From positions 1 to 64,000 of the forward strand of contig JANQRZ010000006.1 of assembly GCA_028284265.1 (NCBI GenBank): a stretch of 64,000 nt of DNA, read 5' to 3'. This stretch comes from Rhodothermales bacterium (GTDB lineage: Bacteria > Bacteroidota > Rhodothermia > Rhodothermales > JANQRZ01). Positions 1 through 9,703 of the stretch are shown in pieces (within the stretch, counting starts at the first letter, position 1; each line of letters begins with the position of its first letter). Below the pieces are notes generated by a model. The model was not told the origin of the DNA, did not search any database, and saw only the letters and a program-made list of their open reading frames with translations. Made by a program: the position numbers and the translations under genes.

Positions 1-99
1 GTGACGTTCGACGGCGCGTCGCTGCCGAGCGGAGTGTACATCTACCGCGTGGTGAGTGGGACGCAGGTCGAGACCGGCCGCGTCACCCTCGTCAAGTAA
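1..99 (+). CDS. C-terminal fragment of a T9SS-sorted protein (5' end outside window)
   Basis: Frame 1 from base 1 reads VTFDGASLPSGVYIYRVVSGTQVETGRVTLVK*, the end of a T9SS type A sorting domain. Confidence 0.75.
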   Translation: MTFDGASLPSGVYIYRVVSGTQVETGRVTLVK

Positions 100-213
100 C
101 ACCTGACCCTTTTGCCTAGCCCGCCTGCTCCGGCAGGTCGGCTCGGAGCGAAAGAGCCTGCGAGGCCCTCGGTGCTCAAGCGCCGGGGGCCTCGTCTATT
201 TGGTAGCCCGTTG

Positions 214-2370
214 CTACTCGAACGGCTCGACGTCCATCAGGTCGCTTTCGACCCGGTCCACCTGCGCGAAGAGGATGCGCTGTCCGTTGGCGGTGGCCGT
301 CAGCCCCGGCTCGCCCGACATGATGCGACCGAGGCGAACCGGGAGCGACGCAGCCTCGCCCGTTGCCTCGTCGATCCGTTGCAGGCTAAACCCGGCGCTG
401 GACCGCGTGACGACGAGGACACCCTCCTCGGTGATACTCCAGCTTCCCCTCATGTCCACCGGAAGCGCATCGGTGACGAGTCGCTCGACTCCCCCCTCGA
501 CGGGCTGTGCCCAGAGTCCAGGGACGCCGGGCTTGGTGTAGAGCACGCGCTCGCCATCGGCGGACTCTTCGCCGGTGATACCACCCTCGTCTGTCACCCG
601 AACCGCTTCGCCACCCTCGGCTGGCATTTTCCAAAGCTGCCACGTTCCGTCGCGGTTCGAGCCGAAGTAGATGGAGCGCCCATCCTGCGACCAGCGCGGC
701 ATGACTTCATCGGCCTCGGACGGGGTGAGACGACGCGGCGTCCCGCTCTCGGCACCGATCACATAGAGATCAGCCTGCGTCTCTGGTCGCGCCTGAAAGA
801 CGATCTGCGTGCCGTCCGGCGACCAGCGCGGGGCTTCGACCGAGGCCCCGCCGAAATCGGTCAGCCGGGTTGGGTTGGCCCCGTCGTGGTCGGCGGTCCA
901 GACCTCCGGCGGGCCGGAGCGGTTGGAGATGAACGCGATCCGCGACCCATCGGCGCGGAGGTGCGGCTGCTTGTCCCACCACGTCGAAACCACACATTGC
1001 CGAGGCTCGGCCTCGTCCGCTGCAGCCTCCCACACGTTGATCTCGAACGCCCACTCCTCGAACACGAGCCGACCGGGAGCCGCGACGGGCCGACCGGGGT
1101 CCCGCGCGACGATGCCCGAGACGCGGGTCACGTCACCGCCCGACGCGGGGACGCGCCATAGCTCATACATCCCGGTCCGGTTTGAGGAGAACAGCAGAGC
1201 GTCCCCATCCGGCGTCCAACCGTGCCCCGCGAAGTCCCGACTGTCGAACGTCAGACGCTCTGGCTCGCCGCCCTCGACCGGGACGAGGAACAGGTCTTGC
1301 CCGCCACCGCTCGTGCGGCGCGTGAACGCGACGGTCGTCCCATCGGGCGAGACCATCGGGAAGAGGTCACCGGTAGAGGTGGCGGGAGGTGTAGTGAGGC
1401 GGAGGCGCTCGCCGGTAGCGAGGTCGAGCAGGCTGAGGCTCGTCGGCTCGCCGGGTCCGTCGGCGGTGACGAGCGCGAGGCGCTGGCCGTCAGGGTGAAA
1501 CGAGAGACCCCACGGCAGAGCGAGTCCATCGGCGAGCCGCCGCACATCGCCGCCGAGCGAGGAGACGGAGAAGACGCCGCAGCTTTCTTCGCACCGAACA
1601 AACGCCAGCGTCCGACCGTCCGGTGCCCATGTCGGACTGCCATCTCCCGCCGGTCCCTCGGTGAGTTGGAGCGGAGCCGACGCGCCGAGCACCTGCACAA
1701 AGAGGTCGCCGCGTGTGCTATCGGTCGAGTGAACGTAGGCGACCCGCGATCCATCGGGGGACAGCACAGGGGCCGTCTCCAAACCGGGCGCGCTCGTCAG
1801 AGGCCGGGTGACAGACTCGACCGGAGGCTCCGGTACGCTGTTGAGCAATGCCAACGCGCCGAGTGCCACAGCCGCGAGCGCAAGCAGTCCCCATGCCCAA
1901 CCCACCCGAAGCCGGAAGCCCCGGTCTATGGGTAGCGCCACCGGCTCGCTCAACGTCACAGCAGGATCAGGCGCTGGAATGGAGAGCGCCACATCGGAGG
2001 AAGCCGAGGGCGTGTAGCCATCGCCGAGGTGATAGACCGGGGCGATCAGCCGGTAGCCGACAGTCGGGATGGTCTCGATGACGCGGGGCGCACGGGCGTC
2101 ATCGCCGAAGAGCTTCCGAAGCTGGGAGATGGATCGGCTGAGGGCGTTCTCCGTCACGAAGACATCGGGCCAGACGGCCTCGATCAGCTCCTCGCGCGTG
2201 ACCGTCTCGCCCGCGTGCTCGGCCAGCAGCGTCAGCACCTGCATCGGCGTTGGCTCTACGTGAACTGTCTCGCCGGGGCGGGTCAGTTCGTTCGAGCGCG
2301 GAAGCACGGTCCACTCGCCGACGCGAAAGCCATCGGCGAGGCGGGTGTGAAGGGAAGGATCGAGAGGCAT
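214..2370 (-). CDS. Winged-helix (OmpR/CadC-type) DNA-binding protein with PD40/TolB-like beta-propeller
   Basis: N-term ...LTRPGETVHVEPTPMQVLTLLAEHAGETVTREELIEAVWPDVFVTENALSRSISQLRKLFGDD (trans_reg_C), a TM segment, then repeated SPDGSRVAYV/SPDGTQIVF/SQDGRSIYFGSNRDG PD40 motifs. Start chosen at MPLDPSLHT (2370) rather than the longest ORF start. Confidence 0.85.
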   Translation of the reverse strand: MPLDPSLHTRLADGFRVGEWTVLPRSNELTRPGETVHVEPTPMQVLTLLAEHAGETVTREELIEAVWPDVFVTENALSRSISQLRKLFGDDARAPRVIETIPTVGYRLIAPVYHLGDGYTPSASSDVALSIPAPDPAVTLSEPVALPIDRGFRLRVGWAWGLLALAAVALGALALLNSVPEPPVESVTRPLTSAPGLETAPVLSPDGSRVAYVHSTDSTRGDLFVQVLGASAPLQLTEGPAGDGSPTWAPDGRTLAFVRCEESCGVFSVSSLGGDVRRLADGLALPWGLSFHPDGQRLALVTADGPGEPTSLSLLDLATGERLRLTTPPATSTGDLFPMVSPDGTTVAFTRRTSGGGQDLFLVPVEGGEPERLTFDSRDFAGHGWTPDGDALLFSSNRTGMYELWRVPASGGDVTRVSGIVARDPGRPVAAPGRLVFEEWAFEINVWEAAADEAEPRQCVVSTWWDKQPHLRADGSRIAFISNRSGPPEVWTADHDGANPTRLTDFGGASVEAPRWSPDGTQIVFQARPETQADLYVIGAESGTPRRLTPSEADEVMPRWSQDGRSIYFGSNRDGTWQLWKMPAEGGEAVRVTDEGGITGEESADGERVLYTKPGVPGLWAQPVEGGVERLVTDALPVDMRGSWSITEEGVLVVTRSSAGFSLQRIDEATGEAASLPVRLGRIMSGEPGLTATANGQRILFAQVDRVESDLMDVEPFE

Positions 2371-2613
2371 AGCCGGGGTATGGCGTCCGGTACAAGGGCG
2401 GGTGGGCGTCCGCCACAGAGTAGGGCTTCGTGCCGGGACGAGGCAAGGTACTATGGAAGGCTCCGCCACCATCGCCCGGAATCCGCCGGAATAGGCTCTA
2501 TCCGAAGATCATCAGCACATCGTCACCTTTCTATCACGTCCTCAGCAAGCGACCGCTGCGATTCGCGCCCTACCCTGCTGCCACACGCTGCCGTCCATTC
2601 AGTCTGATCCGCT

Positions 2614-4392
2614 ATGACCCTCCTTCGCTACACGCTTCTCGCTCTGCTACTCGTCCCCACTGGCGCAGTGGCCCAACTCACCTTCACCGAAGTCGACAAT
2701 CCCTTCACCGTCTCGCTCACCTCATGGGGTGCAAGCTGGGTGGACGTGGACGGCGATCTCGACCTCGACCTGTTCGTCAGCCGCAGCGGTACGGCGGGCG
2801 GCAACGAGCTGTTCATCAACAACGGCGGCACCTTCAGCCGTATCACCCGCCAGCCTTTCAACGAGGACAATTCCATCGGCCATACGTGGGCGGACTATGA
2901 CAACGACGGCGACCTCGACCTGCTCACCGTCGGCAACCCGTCCGTGCTGTACCGCAACGACGGCAACGTCGTCTTTACCCGAATCGAAGATGGGGTACTG
3001 GCTCCGTCGGTGAGTAACCGGGGGTGGAGCGGCGCGTGGGGCGACATCGACAACGACGGTTTCGTCGATATCGTGATCGCCCACCCGGCGGGTTTCATCG
3101 GCGCTCCGCAAGAGAACCACCTCTTCCGCAACGAGGGTGCGGGCGCGTTCGCCCGCATCAGCGACGGCCCTATCGTCACCGGCTTCGATCCATACACAGT
3201 CCCCTCGTGGAGCGACTACGACCTCGATGGTGACCTCGACCTCTTCATCGGCAGCGGCCCGGCCAACGGCAACATCGCCCCGGACAACCTCTACGAGAAC
3301 GACGGCACCGGCACCTTCACCCGCATCACCACCGACCCCATCGCCACCGACGCGCGCGACGGACAGGTGATGAACTGGATCGACTATGACAACGACAGCG
3401 ACCTCGACCTCTTCGTCACCAACTACACCGGGATCAACCGAAGCGAGCTGTATCGCAACGACGAGGGTACCTACGTTCAGGTCACGACCGGCTCCATCGT
3501 CCAAGACACCGGAGGGGCCGGACTGGCGAATACGTGGGGCGACCTCGACAATGACGGCGACCTCGATGTGTTCGTAACGACGGATGCTGGGGGCGTGGAC
3601 CGACTCTACATCAACAACGGCGATGACACCTTCACCCGCGTCACCGATCAACCCGTCGGCAGCGGGAGCACGTCGCGGTCCGGGGCCACACTCGGTGACT
3701 ATGACTTCGACGGCGACCTCGACCTCGCGGTGACGACCCCGCCGCCGTTCCCCAGTCAGGTCCGGCTCTACCGGAACGAAGCCCCTGCCGCAAACGGCTG
3801 GCTCAAGCTGAATCTCGTCGGTGTCGAGTCCAACCGGGCCGCCATCGGGGCGAAGGTGCGCGCCACGGCCATGATCGGCGGCGAAACGGTGACACAGTTC
3901 CGCGAGGTCTCAGCCCAGAACACGTTCAACGGGCAGAATGCCCTCACCGTCCACTTTGGGCTGGGCGATGCCGAGAACGTGGACATGCTGGAGATCACTT
4001 GGCCCTCGGGCATGGTGGACACGTTCAACGACGTGCGGCGCAATGCCTTCTTCGAGCTGATGGAGGGCGGGAGCCTGCTCGCCGTCGCCGACGAGCCAAG
4101 TGCGCCGACCGCCCCGACGCTCGCGCTCGACGCGGCCTACCCCAACCCGTTCAGCACAGCGACGACCCTCCGCTATAGCCTCCGCGAATCAGGCCCGGTT
4201 CAGCTTGCGGTCTACGACGTACTCGGTCGCCGCGTCACGACGCTGGTGGACGGGACGTTGCCCGCAGGTACGCACACGGCAACGTGGAACGGAACCAGCG
4301 AAGCTGGACGCGCCCTTAGTGCGGGCGTGTATCTCGTCCGACTCGAAACCGGCAAGCAAACGCTCAGTCGCCGCCTCGTCCTCGTGCGCTAG
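2614..4392 (+). CDS. FG-GAP/VCBS repeat protein with ASPIC/UnbV domain and T9SS sorting domain
   Basis: Repeated DxDxDGDLDLF motifs; ASPIC/UnbV-like GWLKLNLVGVESNRAAIGAKV...ITWPSGMVDTF; C-term AYPNPFSTATTLRYSL...LAVYDVLGRRVTTLVDG...SAGVYLVRLETG; signal peptide. Confidence 0.9.
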   Translation: MTLLRYTLLALLLVPTGAVAQLTFTEVDNPFTVSLTSWGASWVDVDGDLDLDLFVSRSGTAGGNELFINNGGTFSRITRQPFNEDNSIGHTWADYDNDGDLDLLTVGNPSVLYRNDGNVVFTRIEDGVLAPSVSNRGWSGAWGDIDNDGFVDIVIAHPAGFIGAPQENHLFRNEGAGAFARISDGPIVTGFDPYTVPSWSDYDLDGDLDLFIGSGPANGNIAPDNLYENDGTGTFTRITTDPIATDARDGQVMNWIDYDNDSDLDLFVTNYTGINRSELYRNDEGTYVQVTTGSIVQDTGGAGLANTWGDLDNDGDLDVFVTTDAGGVDRLYINNGDDTFTRVTDQPVGSGSTSRSGATLGDYDFDGDLDLAVTTPPPFPSQVRLYRNEAPAANGWLKLNLVGVESNRAAIGAKVRATAMIGGETVTQFREVSAQNTFNGQNALTVHFGLGDAENVDMLEITWPSGMVDTFNDVRRNAFFELMEGGSLLAVADEPSAPTAPTLALDAAYPNPFSTATTLRYSLRESGPVQLAVYDVLGRRVTTLVDGTLPAGTHTATWNGTSEAGRALSAGVYLVRLETGKQTLSRRLVLVR

Positions 4393-4459
4393 CTTCCCCG
4401 CTGGGTCGCCCGATGGGGGGCGGCCCGGCCTCGTTCCTCTTCCATTCATCGACATCGAC

Positions 4460-4963
4460 ATGCTCCGCATCCTCCTCGCGCTGCTCCTCTTTGCTCCGCT
4501 AGCCCACGCGCAACCTGCCCCCTGCCCGTCTGCCGAGGCCACCCATCTCGACTTCTGGCTCGGCACTTGGGATCTGACGTGGACCGCCGACGACGGAAGC
4601 GACGGGCACGGCGTCAACACCATCACCCGCACCCTCGGCGATTGTGTGATCCGCGAGGTGTTCGCAGGCGATGACGGCTTCGCGGGCGAGAGCGTCTCCG
4701 TCTACAACCCGCGCACCGAGCAGTGGCGGCAGACGTGGGTGGACAACCAGGGCGGCTACCTCCTCTTCACCGGCAGCCCGGACGCCGACGGCACGATGGA
4801 ACTACGCACCGCGCCGTTCACGAACCCGCAGGGCAACGAACAGGTCAACCGGATGATCTGGCTCAACGTGACCGACGACAGCTTCGACTGGCACTGGCAA
4901 AACTCGACCGACGACGGCCAGACGTGGAACGACCTGTGGGTGATCCGCTACGCCCGGCGCTGA
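4460..4963 (+). CDS. Secreted DUF1579-like hypothetical protein
   Basis: Signal peptide MLRILLALLLFAPLAHAQ then HLDFWLGTWDLTWTADDG...VIREVFAGDDGFAGESVSVYNPRTEQWRQTWVDNQGGYLLFTG. ORF trimmed to ATG 4460. Confidence 0.7.
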   Translation: MLRILLALLLFAPLAHAQPAPCPSAEATHLDFWLGTWDLTWTADDGSDGHGVNTITRTLGDCVIREVFAGDDGFAGESVSVYNPRTEQWRQTWVDNQGGYLLFTGSPDADGTMELRTAPFTNPQGNEQVNRMIWLNVTDDSFDWHWQNSTDDGQTWNDLWVIRYARR

Positions 4964-5943
4964 TAGGCGGCCTCTTCCTCCGCTGCCACCGCCTCACCCG
5001 GCTCCAGCGTCTCGCGGAGGTGGACATCGTCGGTGCGCTCCATCTGCGGGCGGACGATCATCTCGCCGAGAAAGCCTGCTAGGAAAAGCTGCACGCCGAG
5101 GACGACGAGCATAATCCCGAGGTGGAACAGCGGGCGATTCTGGATCGGCGTGCCCATCCACCAGCCGATGGAGAGGTAGAGCGAGATTGCAAAGCCGCCG
5201 ATAAATGAAAGCGTCCCGAGGCCACCGAATAAGTGCATCGGTCGCCGCCCGAAGCGGGTCACGAAGACGACGGTGACGAGATCGAGGAAGCCGCGAATGA
5301 AGCGCTCGATCCCGAACTTGGTCTGCCCGTGCTGGCGCGGGTGGTGCTGCACGGCCTGCTCCTCGATGCGCGTATAGCCCTCCCACTTGGCGAGCAGCGG
5401 GATGTAGCGGTGTAGCTCGCCGTAGACGTGGACGTTCTTGACCACCTCGGCGTGGTAGGCCTTGATGCCGGAGTTGAAGTCGTGCAGCGGAATGCCCGAG
5501 ACGAAGCGCGTGACGCCGTTGAAGAACCGGCTGGGGATCGTCTTCGAGAGCGGGTCGTGGCGTTTCTGCTTCCAGCCGCTGACGAGATCAGCCCCGGCTT
5601 CGAGGCGCTCGATCATCTCGGGTAGCTCGGCAGGATCGTCCTGCAAGTCGGCGTCGAGGGTAGCGACGTACCGGCCCCGCGCCCGCTCGAACCCGACGGC
5701 GAGCGCCGCGCTCTTGCCGTAGTTCCGGCGAAGTTGGATACCGGCGAAGCGCGGATCGTCCCAGTGCAACTGTCGGACGACCTCCCACGAGTTGTCCGTC
5801 GAACCATCGTCGATCAGCCAGACCTCGAATGCATAGCCCGTCGGCTCGATGGCCGCACGGATGCGCTCGGCGAGTTCGGGGAGCGACTCGGCTTCGTTGA
5901 GAAGCGGAATCACGAGGGAGAGGTCGGGGGCTGGGCTTTGCAT
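4948..5943 (-). CDS. Family 2 glycosyltransferase with two C-terminal TM helices
   Basis: LSLVIPLLNEAESLPELAERI...VWLIDDGSTDNSWEVV...GYTRIEEQAVQHHPRQHGQTKFG, then hydrophobic helices. Start at MQSPAPD. Confidence 0.88.
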   Translation of the reverse strand: MQSPAPDLSLVIPLLNEAESLPELAERIRAAIEPTGYAFEVWLIDDGSTDNSWEVVRQLHWDDPRFAGIQLRRNYGKSAALAVGFERARGRYVATLDADLQDDPAELPEMIERLEAGADLVSGWKQKRHDPLSKTIPSRFFNGVTRFVSGIPLHDFNSGIKAYHAEVVKNVHVYGELHRYIPLLAKWEGYTRIEEQAVQHHPRQHGQTKFGIERFIRGFLDLVTVVFVTRFGRRPMHLFGGLGTLSFIGGFAISLYLSIGWWMGTPIQNRPLFHLGIMLVVLGVQLFLAGFLGEMIVRPQMERTDDVHLRETLEPGEAVAAEEEAAYQRRA

Positions 5944-6011
5944 AGAGCGGAAAGGTACCCAATCGCGGCGATGGCTGGTAGCTTCCACTGCCCCGCCATC
6001 CATTTGCTGCC

Positions 6012-6290
6012 ATGACTATCGACTCCGATCTCGCCAGTCTCAAGAATCTCGGCCCGAAAAGCGTCGGCTGGCTCTGCGACTGCGGCATCACCTCGGCGGA
6101 GGAGCTTCGGCGGATCGGCGCGGTGATGGCGTACAAGATCGTTCGGCACCGCTACCCGTCGGCCAATGCGCTGCTCCTCTTCGCGCTCCACGGTGCCCTC
6201 ACCGACACTCATTGGAACGGCCTCGACCCGGCGACCAAAGCCCGCCTCCGCGACGAGGCCGACGGCGAATTACAGATCGGCCCGCGCTAA
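6012..6290 (+). CDS. TfoX C-terminal domain protein
   Basis: LASLKNLGPKSVGWLCDCGITSAEELRRIGAVMAYKIVRHRYPSANALLLFALHGALTDTHWNGL. Confidence 0.88.
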   Translation: MTIDSDLASLKNLGPKSVGWLCDCGITSAEELRRIGAVMAYKIVRHRYPSANALLLFALHGALTDTHWNGLDPATKARLRDEADGELQIGPR

Positions 6291-8359
6291 TTCGGCAGCA
6301 GCCAGAACACGCCGAAGCGGAGGCGCGGATTCGGGAGCGGGTAGACCGGCGCGACGTAGACCCCCGGATAGACCCGGCTCGCGAGGATGTTCTCGTAGGC
6401 GATAAACACTGTCGCCCGTCCGCCGCCAATCGCGGCCTCGGTCACGATATCGAGCGTGCCGGAGGCGTCGACGGGCCGAGCGTCAAGCGGCCGGAGGGCG
6501 AAGAGCGCCGTCGGTGCGTGGAAGCTCCGGCCGAGGAATGCCGCCCACCCCCGCCCGCGTGCGGCGAGATCGAGGTCGAGGTTGCCATCGAACAGGCCGA
6601 GAGCGCGGACGCCGAGGCGGGCATCGCCCCAGACGGGCGGCAGCACGTCAGCGGCCCGCTCGTGAACCGGCGAATCGCTGGCGTTGAGGAAGGCGTGGGC
6701 GTTCGCTTGGAGACGGAGATAGAGGCCACGCGCGGCCCGGTCGCGCCACGCGAGACGGAGCGTGCCCGTCGCCCGGCGGAACGCTCCGTCCACCGTCGCG
6801 AACGTCGCCACGGTGTCGGTATCCGCGAGGAGCACGCACGGATCGGCCTGCTGCACGGCCTCGCCCGACAGTCCGACATCGAACGGTCCGACCTTGGCGT
6901 GGAGGCCTGCGGCCAGGACGAGCGTCCGCTCATCGCCCGTGGCTTCCGCCGACTGAATCAACCCGCCGAACCCGTCGCGCTCGACCCGGCTGTGCGTTGC
7001 CCCAGCCAGACGCGCCGAGACAAACACCTGCGCGACCCCAAACGACCGCTCGGCCCGAACGCCGACAACGGGAAACGAACCCGTCGGGGCGGACGTAAAT
7101 CCGGCCTCGAGACCAAGGTCGAAGCCTGCGAGAGCGAGCGAGTCCAGCAGAGCGAGGTGGAGCGTGCGGGCACGGTCATCGTCGGGGAAGGCCGTGCCGC
7201 GCTTGGTCTGCGTCACCCAGCCCTCAGCACGGACGCGAAGCCTGTGCGCGCCAAGCTGGAACGGCTGTACGACGCGAAGCCCAACCCGGTCGGCCCGCGC
7301 GCCTACGGTGTCCGACGCAGTGAACGATCCGCCGTCGACATACCGAAATGTCTCGGCGGTCCAGAAGGCGGTCGCCGTGAGCGGGGCGGCGGCGAGCGGC
7401 AGGCGAACCGTCGCGGCGAGGTCGTTGCGGATCGTCTCGCGCTCGGCGTTAGGATTGAGGACGTTGGCCCGGTCGAAGACGGTCTCGAACACACCGATGG
7501 GCGCAACCCCGCCCGACGCCCCGGCCCGTTCGCGCCCGTGCCGCTCCGTCACCTCGACCGACAGCGTAGGCAGCGCGATGCCGACACGTCCGATCACCTG
7601 CCAGCCACTCACCCCGATCCCGGCATACTCCCCGTCCGCCTTCCGACCGCTGACGTGGAAGAGCGCTTGCAGCCTCGCCCGGTCGCCGCCGAGAGCGCGG
7701 ACGAAGCCGGGCCGACGAGTCTGCGCGTGCGTCGCCGAGATGAACTGAATGCCGTCGCCGCCCGTCCGGTAGCGCAACTCCGACACCGGTACCGACGCCG
7801 CGAAGGCCCGCAGGCTCGTCGCCACCCCGACCGGCGCGGTCCCGTCCGGCCCAAGTCGAATCGGTGCGAGCACGTCGAGCGGCAATAGCTCCAGCGCGGA
7901 GCGACCGGAGAGCAGATTTGAGACCGGCACCCCGCCGAGCGTAACCGCCGTGCGGCGTGGATCAAGGCCACCGAACGAGACGCCGTCTGCGGCAGCCGGT
8001 ACACCGAGGTCGTACAGAAACGCGCCCGGCACCTCGGCCAGCAGGTCGGCAACATTGAAGACGGGCCGACGGGTCGGGGCGCCGCTTACGACGCGGCCCG
8101 GTGCGTCGGAGGAAAAAGCAACGACCGGACGGGCCGGACGCCGTGCCGCAAGCGAATCGGCGGCCAGCGAATCCGCCACTATGTCGAGAGTATCCGTTGG
8201 CGCGACGAGTGAATCGACCGGCAGCGCGAGAGAGTCCGGGAGTTGGGCTTGGGCAACAGAGAAGAGATAGAAGAGAGGGAAGAGAGGGAAGAGATAGAGG
8301 AGAAAGCGACTCTCTCTTCTATCCCTTCCCTCTTCTCTCGCTCCTCTCGCCCGTCTCAC
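6287..8359 (-). CDS. TonB-plug-like outer-membrane protein
   Basis: Signal-peptide-like RRESRFLLYLFPLFPLFYLFSVAQA; plug-like VFNVADLLAEVPGAFLYDLGVPAAADGVSFGGLDPRRTAVTLGGVP; beta-rich C-term ending RLRFGVFWLLPN. GTG start overlaps the upstream gene's stop (GTGA). Confidence 0.7.
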   Translation of the reverse strand: MRRARGAREEGRDRRESRFLLYLFPLFPLFYLFSVAQAQLPDSLALPVDSLVAPTDTLDIVADSLAADSLAARRPARPVVAFSSDAPGRVVSGAPTRRPVFNVADLLAEVPGAFLYDLGVPAAADGVSFGGLDPRRTAVTLGGVPVSNLLSGRSALELLPLDVLAPIRLGPDGTAPVGVATSLRAFAASVPVSELRYRTGGDGIQFISATHAQTRRPGFVRALGGDRARLQALFHVSGRKADGEYAGIGVSGWQVIGRVGIALPTLSVEVTERHGRERAGASGGVAPIGVFETVFDRANVLNPNAERETIRNDLAATVRLPLAAAPLTATAFWTAETFRYVDGGSFTASDTVGARADRVGLRVVQPFQLGAHRLRVRAEGWVTQTKRGTAFPDDDRARTLHLALLDSLALAGFDLGLEAGFTSAPTGSFPVVGVRAERSFGVAQVFVSARLAGATHSRVERDGFGGLIQSAEATGDERTLVLAAGLHAKVGPFDVGLSGEAVQQADPCVLLADTDTVATFATVDGAFRRATGTLRLAWRDRAARGLYLRLQANAHAFLNASDSPVHERAADVLPPVWGDARLGVRALGLFDGNLDLDLAARGRGWAAFLGRSFHAPTALFALRPLDARPVDASGTLDIVTEAAIGGGRATVFIAYENILASRVYPGVYVAPVYPLPNPRLRFGVFWLLPN
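8259..8345. repeat. Polypurine tract followed by polypyrimidine tract (imperfect inverted repeat)
   Basis: agagaagagatagaagagagggaagagagggaagagatagaggagaaag then ctctctcttctatcccttccctcttctctcgctcctctc; perfect 12-bp arms gatagaagagag (8266-8277) / ctctcttctatc (8312-8323). Confidence 0.8.
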
Positions 8360-9036
8360 CCCGCCATCTCCGGGAACAGCCCGTAGAGCCGACTCTCGAC
8401 GCGGCTCAGAATCTCGCCCCGGTCCCGGTCGGCATTGACGAAGTCAAGTTCGTCGGTCTCAACGATCAGCTTGGGGCCGAGATCGTAGCGCTCGACCCAG
8501 TCCTCATAGAGCACGTTGAGCCGTTCGAGGTAGTCGATGCGGATGCCCGCTTCGAAGTCGCGGCCCCGGCTCTGGATCTGGCGGACGAGCGTCGGGACGC
8601 TAGCGCGGAGATAGACGAGGAGGTCCGGCGGACGAAGGTAGCTCGTCATCAGCGCGAAGAGGTCTTGGTAGTTCTCATAGTCGCGGCTGTCCATCAGCCC
8701 CATCTCGTAGAGGTTCTTCGCGAAGATCTCCACGTCCTCGTAGATCGAGCGGTCCTGCACGACGGAGTGCGGCGCTTCCTCGATCCGCTTCTGATGGTCG
8801 AAGCGGCTGGAGAGGAAGAACACCTGAAGGTTGAAGCTCCACCGCCGCATGTCCTCGTAGAAGTCCGAGAGGTACGGGTTGCCATCGACGCGCTCGTAGA
8901 AGGCCTCCCACTTGAAGTAGTCGGAGATGATGCGGGTGAGCGAGCTTTTGCCCGCCCCGATGTTACCCGCGATGGCGACGTATTTCTTGCCGGTCCGGGC
9001 GGTATCGGCGGCGGCTTCGGTGAGGAGGTCTTCCAT
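8356..9036 (-). CDS. Deoxynucleoside kinase (dNK family)
   Basis: KKYVAIAGNIGAGKSSLTRIISDYFKWEAFYERVDGNPYLSDFYEDMRRWSFNLQVFFLSSRF...QDRSIYEDVEIFAKNL. Confidence 0.92.
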   Translation of the reverse strand: MEDLLTEAAADTARTGKKYVAIAGNIGAGKSSLTRIISDYFKWEAFYERVDGNPYLSDFYEDMRRWSFNLQVFFLSSRFDHQKRIEEAPHSVVQDRSIYEDVEIFAKNLYEMGLMDSRDYENYQDLFALMTSYLRPPDLLVYLRASVPTLVRQIQSRGRDFEAGIRIDYLERLNVLYEDWVERYDLGPKLIVETDELDFVNADRDRGEILSRVESRLYGLFPEMAG

Positions 9037-9137
9037 GTGGCGGCAATGCGAGAGGAAACAGGTCCGGGCAGGAGCTAGGAAGATAGCGTGGCCCCGACCG
9101 AGAATCCTCGTCCGCGCGCTCTTTCTTCCGCTCCTTG

Positions 9138-9692
9138 TTATTCCCGCGCGAACGTGAGCGTCGTCACGTCGTCGAGGCGGACAGTGAGCATCGTATCGCG
9201 GAGCGTGCCGGTCCCGGAGAAGAGTGCAGCATCGAAAAGGTCCGGCTCTTCCATTTCCTCGTCTTCCATACCCTCTTCCGTTTCGGGTTCATCCGCCATA
9301 CTGTCGGCCTCCTCGATAGCGGAGATGAAACGAATCGCCACACTGTCGACGGTGAACGGCCCCTCGCTCGTAGCACGGTCCATCATCTGTGCCTCTTCCG
9401 GCTCGTCCTCGTCGCACATCGCGCGGGCGAGGACATCGAGCTTGTACCGAGCGTCATCGCGGAGCGTGATCGAGCCGCGAGAGAGTTGCACCTCGCACTC
9501 GTCCACCATGCCAACACCGCCGGGAAGCGGCTCGTCATCAACGGCGATGAGTCTGTACGTTCCAAGCACCGAGTCCGGCACTGCGACGACCTCCGCTCTC
9601 TCCTCTGAATCTGCGGTCGGCTCTTCCGCGTCGGGACCACAGGCGGCGATGCAAAGCACAGAAGCAAGAAGGAAGGCGGGGAGGCGGTACAC
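9138..9692 (-). CDS. Hypothetical lipoprotein
   Basis: Lipobox-like LASVLCIAACGPDAEEPTADSEE; GTG start. Confidence 0.6.
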   Translation of the reverse strand: MYRLPAFLLASVLCIAACGPDAEEPTADSEERAEVVAVPDSVLGTYRLIAVDDEPLPGGVGMVDECEVQLSRGSITLRDDARYKLDVLARAMCDEDEPEEAQMMDRATSEGPFTVDSVAIRFISAIEEADSMADEPETEEGMEDEEMEEPDLFDAALFSGTGTLRDTMLTVRLDDVTTLTFARE

Positions 9693-9703
9693 GGCAATCG
9701 GGA

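Noticed and set aside
5849-7888. 679-aa plus-strand ORF antisense to the TonB-plug gene
   Set aside because: Arg/Pro-rich shadow of a GC-rich coding frame; the minus-strand protein has coherent signal peptide and plug motifs
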